In this document: positions 58,071 through 64,000 of the stretch, in pieces | How the letters are laid out: every line of letters starts with the position of its first letter | Numbering within the stretch: the stretch's first letter is position 1 | NCBI GenBank assembly: GCA_947179485.1 | Contig: OX359246.1 | Span: 59,995,632 to 60,059,631 of the forward strand | Direction of reading: 5' to 3' | DNA from: Allacma fusca | Taxonomy: Eukaryota > Arthropoda > Collembola > Symphypleona > Sminthuridae | DNA length: 64,000 nucleotides | Notes under the pieces: generated by a model | The model's database searches: none | Told to the model about the DNA's origin: nothing | Seen by the model: the letters and a program-made list of their open reading frames with translations, nothing else | Position numbers and translations under genes: made by a program

Positions 58071-61000
58071 AAATTCATAATCTTTTAATCATCATAGTTT
58101 TTTACGCTAACCGAAAAAATTCCTGAACGGCAAGCCTGTTTGTTAACGATCACATTGATTGTTTTGGGTTTGACGACTTTTCACCTCGTTATTAGTGACA
58201 GTCTGGAATTCGCTGGATAAAATCGTATGAAAATAATAACCGGAAAAATGAATGCGCAAAAGACGCTCTCATGGACAGAGTTCACTTTAGCGACAAAGAT
58301 TAAAATTCGCTGTGTTGCTTGAGTATTTAAGATACAGATGATATTTTTTGGGGGTTTTCTTAGTTTTGATTAAGATTTGCCATTTACGTGCTAGTGATAA
58401 ACCTTGCATCACACTTTTGCTGCCGCTTTCTGAAGCGGCGCTTTACAGCGGTGGTCCCATGTTGTGCTTGTTTGAAAACTGCTTAAATTTGCTACAAACA
58501 ATCTATTTTTGAATTGTAAATTGACTACAAAATCCTGAGTATGATTAATTTCCTTCACCACTGTTTCGAGATTTTGAGGCTACTGCTTTATTAAATAAAA
58601 TTTAGAATATCCGGATGAAACGCTAGGGTGAGGGGTACCCAAATATTTTCTAATTATTGATCCCTGGGGTGGAGCAATATATTTTTCCCGCTAGCACATA
58701 GATGGGACAATGATAGAAAAAAAATTAGATTCCCCAAGTTTTAGAAAATATCCAGATTCAAATTGGCTCCATGTCTTTGCCCAAAAACTCTCGATGTAGC
58801 GCAATCTTGTCCCCGGAGCCAAAAAACGTGTATCATTTTTCGGCTGAAAATAAATATTTGCAATACATTTATTTGAATTCATTTTATGGGATGTTCCATG
58901 TTTGAATTGGAACACATCTAGTTGCAAATATTTTGACTCCTGCTTTAGCTCCATTGTGTACAGTTTTGCTGGACAGAAATTATATAAGCATGGAGTGGGC
59001 AAATGTGAGCAAGCACTTACAACTGAGCAAATATTTGAGCATCTCCGTCTAATAAAATTGTTCAAACTGATTATATTTCAATCGATACCCGATAATCTCA
59101 TTGTCGGTCATTGTAGAGCACATTGCTGATTACCCGTTCTAATCTTAGCGTATACACTGCAAAACCTACATACAGTTGATTTTTTCTAGTATATATGTAA
59201 TTACTTCTGTACCCCATTACAATATTTCCATTACTTATTCTATTATGCATTACTATTGATTTTTGGGGAGACCTTACAGACAGGTCACCGTAAATGTATG
59301 GTGCTTTAATAAAGAACCTTCCAGTGAAAGAAATTAGACAACGAAAATTATTGCTTTACTTCATCATTATCATTGGTAGCAATTATTTACGCCTAATCAT
59401 TGAACAATATTTTGTTCAAGTCGCCCGAAATTTCTCTGGAACGAGTGTAAGGCACGCACTCAATTATTGAGTTAATGAGTACCTGAGACAGCACTTGCCG
59501 TTATTGTTTTGGTCAGCTCTCGTGATAAAGAGAGGGGAAGTGTTGCACTCACCATCTGACAATGAGTGCAACCAACAGTGCAGAACAAATCTCAAGCTTT
59601 CTTTGATGATGCTTCCTCGACTTTAATTTCCAAAAGATAATGGATTCTTTTTTTTAGAATTTTTTGTGAGTCATGTCCTGGACCTGTACAGTCTTCACGA
59701 TTCCCTATTTGGAACAAGTGTAGTTTGCTTGCCAAACACCGATTTAAAAATGTATAATGTAATGCCGAGTATGTAGGCACTATTAGGCTGAAGACTGAAA
59801 TAAAATTCGGAAAACATTTTTCTCTGAACACATTTCCGCTTTTAAACCCCCAAAACGGACCCGGTATCCCGGGAAGGTTACCCTAGAATGATTTTCCCCT
59901 TGTGGAAGGATACCGGAGAAAAAAGTTTCCCATTTGGGGACGGACACAGTCTAATGAGTTCTGCCTTCCTTCCTCCGATCCCCTCCCCCAAAGGGTCATT
60001 CTTTCCCCCGACCCTCATCATTCTCCTTAGCGTCGGGGGACGCCTATTGTTAAATAATTTTTATAAATGAGGACGGATCCCATACACTCAGTTTTGAAAT
60101 TGGGGATGAATTCCGTCGTCGGCCTCTCAAATTGTGTCCATTTTTTTAATCCAAATCGGTGTTTCGCAAGTAAACTGTCCATACTCGCGAGGAATTGTCC
60201 CGTACCTAGTGTCAGTGTCCTGTGTCCCGTAAGAAATTCTTCTGTCCCCCAAAGATCCTTCAGCCCGTTACCCGTCCCTTAGTTTAATTCTTGATGTCAG
60301 TGTCCCGTCGTCTCGTCCCTTAGTGTCTAATCACCCAAAAACAAATAAATTGCGTGTATAGATTACAAATTTGAAATTTTGAATAAAAAATCAGTTCTAA
60401 TAAACTAGACTAATAATTACCAAAATTCACAACCCAAAAAATTCATTAGATGGACGCAAGAACATTTCACTCTCATGACAATCAATATATATCTAAAAAA
60501 AATACCACCGACATTCCGGTTGCTCTTAAACGGCAGGTCAAACAACTTTTTAACAATCAACAGAACATCTACATACACATTGCAAAATTGCAAAATTCCC
60601 ATTCGCTCCCTAATTCACTCAAATAGGACATTTTACTGAAGTACAGAGATAGTTCCAACATACCTTTTCTACCAGAGCCACAAATAATTCTGTAAATAAA
60701 TAAATACACGAAAAATAAACAGATGAGATCAACGAACTGACTTTTTTTTTCCTACATCACAACAACTCACAACATACTATGAATTTGGATAGTACCATCA
60801 ACACTTGTGGACTTCACTTATGGTTGATGTTGGAAGTGAAATAAAAAAATTAATTTCCTTTAAATAGTAAATATCTCGTAACCATTTAAATTAGTGACTA
60901 GGAAATGACTATTTAATTAGGAAGAATGTCTATCTTTAGCAGCACTCACACCATGCTCAAACTCTTGGCAGTCAATAAATACACTGCAGATTAACGCAGA

Positions 61001-62013
61001 CTGCGAGACTGCATTCTCCTCCTGCAGAAGAATGTCAAGCACGAGCACGACCCCCAATCAATATGATGTATGTACATACTTACTTCCAGCACCTTATGTA
61101 TATACCACAGGCCTTCGGGATTTGCCGCCGTCTGTTATCAAACACCGAAAGGACCAGTGCTCACCAGCCTCGCACTGTCTCCCACCGAAAATGAATTCTT
61201 TCCGCTAAAAAAAATTAAATAGGTTTTTTCCACAATAAACGTTTTTTAGAAGTTGCTTTTAAAGGACATGTGCCCAGGTCTGTGTACGTGCCCAGGTTTG
61301 TCCCCTAAAAAAAGCAACCTATATGCTTTTACCCATACCTCAAAAAGTGACTTTCTTAGATAACTCTTGAACCAAAAATCGTACTTGGAATGTCAAAGGC
61401 TTAAAGTCAATGGGAGTGCAAGGCGAATCTCCATGAATTTTTACAATCGCATATCCCTTAAGGTTTGGCATTCCTTTGCAAAAATAAACAAAAATTGGTC
61501 CCAATTTCATAAAAAAATATCCATGGCCTCCGTTCATTTAGCATTGCGAGCTAGAAAAGTGCGTTCCACCCCTTGGAACTACATGAAATTTTTCAGGAGG
61601 GTGCCTTTAGTAACTAGGACCTTAGCATAAAAATTTGGTACTGTGATCTTTAAGGGATCAGCCCTTAAATATAGTTTTCCTTAACAATCATTGTCAACAA
61701 CATTTTTAACTTTCTGAACAATAAATATTAAAATTAATAAAAACTAAATTTCTTGAATTCATTTTCATAATATCAATCATTCAAAAAATTGTAATGTATT
61801 TTCGTCTATTAAATTATTAAAATCTTAAAGTTAATACTATTCAGCTAAGCAGACGTATCTGCAGATATAAATATGCTGCAATCTAAGCAAACCACAATAA
61901 TTCCCTCAAACTGAAAGTGCCGGTCCGGAAATAAAACTGACATTGAACGAGGTGAATCCTTTTCCAGATATTGAGCGTCGTTAATTATTCTGATATTTAA
62001 CTCATGGATGTAG
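58071..62013. other. Gene-poor stretch with an inverted-repeat element
   Basis: At about 59700-59810 and 60095-60180 lie imperfect inverted arms around AAATCGGTGTTT, with GTCCCG words at 60160-60330. Between them is a C/G-rich patch (59860-60020). AAAGCAACCTATATGC near 61311 and similar words suggest other repeat remnants. No gene is supported. Confidence 0.35.
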
Positions 62014-62287
62014 GTGCAAAGTTTGAGTTTAAACAAGGCAGTGATAGACCTCTCTAATAAGCATTTTGCTAAAGGTATGTAACATACTATGTATGTATGT
62101 ATATATGTATATACTAACATGTGAACATTTACCATGGTGTTTAGGTTCGGAGTATGTTGCCCTTAGTCGTGTGAGAACGCTCAAAGGTTTAGGTATTCTA
62201 AATTTTGACACTCACCGATTCTCCTCTAATCTAGCTAACCAACAGGCTATGGAAGAGATCCAGAGATTAAGGAATATTTTAGTTTGA
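62014..62287 (+). pseudogene. C-terminal end of a PIF1-like helicase
   Basis: Two exons, 62014-62074 and 62145-62287, join in phase 1 to 67 codons ending in TGA: LNKAVIDLSNKHFAKGSEYV then ALSRVRTLKGLGILNFD. The YVALSRVR motif and the preceding KAVIDLS are the C-terminal helicase motifs of the PIF1 family, found in cellular PIF1 and in Helitron Rep/helicase proteins. The ATP-binding motifs expected several hundred residues earlier are not found upstream, so this is a fragment rather than a gene. AATAAA follows at about 62304. The fragment shows no damage of its own. Introns are possible in both cellular and Helitron-derived versions, so the origin is open. Confidence 0.65.
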
Positions 62288-62411
62288 TATTTTTGATGTT
62301 TGAAATAAATAATTTGTTTTACTGTTGTTAAAATTACTGGGCGCGAAAATCATTTTTGTTTCTTAGCATTGGATACCATTGTAATCTGTGCTTTTGCATC
62401 AAAAAGTCGGA

Positions 62412-62953
62412 AATAAACTAATAGCTAAAAAAAGCTTAAACAGAAGTTGCTTTTGCGCCCTCAAAAGTTAAAAACAAGTTTTCTGGTGGGGTTTGTCAAA
62501 GGAATCAATATTCTGTTACTGAAAATGATGAAAACGATTTAAACGACGAAAAGCAACGCCACGATATTTGTATAGTTCATAGTAACCATAAATTAGAATA
62601 AGGATTGATCTAACGTTATGCACTTCCACAAAATGCTGCATTTATTATCCACTGATTACGTATTGTTGACAACACTACGGCGGAACTTCGTATTTTATAG
62701 AATATTAGGATGAAATACATAATTATTGTATTTCCAGGAAATTCAGAAATTATGTATCAGAAACCACTAAGGCGGAATTTCGTAGTTTAGAACATTGTCT
62801 TCGTGGCGTTGCTTTTCGTCGTTTAAATCGTTTTCATCATTTTCAGTAACAGAATATTGATTCCTTTGACAAACCCCACCAGAAAACTTGTTTTTAACTT
62901 TTGAGGGCGCAAAAGCAACTTCTGTTTAAGCTTTTTTTAGCTATTAGTTTATT
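62412..62953. mobile_element. Inverted repeat with perfect 153-bp arms
   Basis: The left arm (62412-62564) and right arm (62801-62953) are exact reverse complements by direct reading, starting AATAAACTAATAGC. The spacer is 236 bp and non-coding, with two related pieces (CTACGGCGGAACTTCGTA and CTAAGGCGGAATTTCGTA). No target-site duplication is visible, so it may be a MITE or a palindromic rearrangement. A transcript would fold into a long perfect hairpin. Confidence 0.85.
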
Positions 62954-63678
62954 CTCAAATGGGGTGAAATGCAGTACTGTACCATGCTGACCAAAATTAA
63001 TTACCCCTCTCCTTTTAGCACGGTAGCAAGGATGAGGGAACGGCTAATATAATTTCATGAAAATAAATAAAACAAACAATTATAAAATAGGATTATTAAA
63101 ATTAAAAAAAAAATCCCCCTTGATTGTAGGACATTTAGTTGCAGATTTTAAAAAATTTTCTTCATTGACCAAAGTTAATATTTAGGGCGACACTATGGGA
63201 GAGGGATGGCAAGTATAGGAGATTTTTTAAAATAACTTCAATTTTTAATTGGTTTTGACGAGCGTTTGCACGGTAAATGGGCTCTCCGCAGTCCGTAGGG
63301 TTAATATCTGTTAGGTCTCTGGGTTGAGAATTGTGGGTACGAGGGCAGAAATAAAGGAGCCTGGGGGAATTCAGCTTCAAAAATGTGGAAGATGGAAAAA
63401 AGAAGGGATTTCTGAGACCGATTTTATTTCGGAAGATTCGGGAAGATTTTCCAGTTGGAATGTTAGAGAACTCTCTGATGCGGCCGTTTTGTCATGAACG
63501 ATGTTCCAAAGTATTTGGAAACACTGGGATTGTAATAAATTCTATGGTAATTCATTTCAGAGCCCAATGCAAAATTGGAAACGGAGGAACGGAGTGTCGC
63601 AAGATGTGTAGTGTTCCAAATGTTATTGAGAGAAACATTTTGGCTTTTTAATCTTCCATCACACCTGTGTCTCCTGAT
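62954..63678. other. Gene-poor stretch
   Basis: AT-rich. Short frames on both strands (63162-63651) show no recognisable motif. No repeat unit stands out. Confidence 0.35.
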
Positions 63679-64000
63679 TAGTGCATCGCATGGGTTCAAA
63701 ATAGTCGAACCTGTACCTGGACCTGGACCCAAACTTTGGGTACCTCAAAAGTGTGAACCTGTACCTGAAAATTTACCCATTTAGCAGGTTCAAATTTTTC
63801 GATCCTGAACCTGACCCAATTGTGTTTTTGCAGTACCCGTACCTGATTAGTACCTGAACCCGAAAAAGTACCCAAAAGACGACCTGAACCCGGGTATTTT
63901 TGAACCGGACCTGAACATGTTTGGGTATTTGAGAATCAGAAGGTTTTTATTTTATCGTGTATTAAAAGTACAATTAGGTACAAAATATATTTAAAATGAA
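63679..64000 (+). mobile_element. hAT-like element E9 (ACCTGGACCTG word), cut by the window end
   Basis: Begins TAGTGCATCGCATGGGTTC, close to the head of E4 and E8, then ACCTGTACCTGGACCTGG words and complements up to about 63920. The right end would lie outside the window, so no target-site duplication can be checked. Confidence 0.6.

Overview
The window looks like an arthropod nuclear genome. It is AT-rich, its genes are split by GT-AG introns whose phases join cleanly, and mobile DNA fills much of the space between them. A divergent local family of F-box/leucine-rich-repeat genes and the density of small DNA transposons would suit a springtail or a similar non-model arthropod. That placement is inference, not something the sequence proves.

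Layout. 279-3662: a PIF/Harbinger DNA transposon with terminal inverted repeats (TIRs), a defective three-exon transposase and a six-exon accessory DNA-binding gene on the other strand. 3663-9703: a repeat block whose second copy lies at about 19669-22850; the first copy carries extra nested insertions. 11465-13069: the 3' exons of a long coiled-coil protein gene. 15635-17508: a small four-exon gene of unknown family. 17630-19275, 24643-27936 and 34666-37028: three F-box/LRR genes, the first a 5'-truncated pseudogene. 28951-33457: a fold-back structure with inverted arrays of a 148-bp unit. 45422-46882: PUS1, a tRNA pseudouridine synthase. 48278-52129, minus strand: a seven-exon SLC26 sulfate/anion transporter convergent with PUS1. 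52617-62013: about 9 kb with no gene I recognise. 62014-62287: the C-terminal end of a PIF1-type helicase. 62412-62953: an inverted repeat with perfect 153-bp arms.

The most unusual feature is a tribe of hAT-like non-autonomous elements. Seven have perfect 8-bp target-site duplications and several more have one visible end or a decayed duplication. Most share a head of about 13 bp resembling YARNGNTGNCCAT, yet each body is built from its own short degenerate word repeated in both orientations (for example GGGAAC, TCCGATCCGAA, AAGTTCATG, TGGTCTGGTCC). One head attached to many different words suggests families that diverged through their subterminal sequence.

The cellular genes are not an operon-like set. 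PUS1 modifies tRNA, the SLC26 protein moves anions across a membrane, and the F-box proteins probably act as substrate adaptors for SCF ubiquitin ligases. Exon models were built by reading splice sites and phases by eye. Repeat borders without a target-site duplication are approximate.
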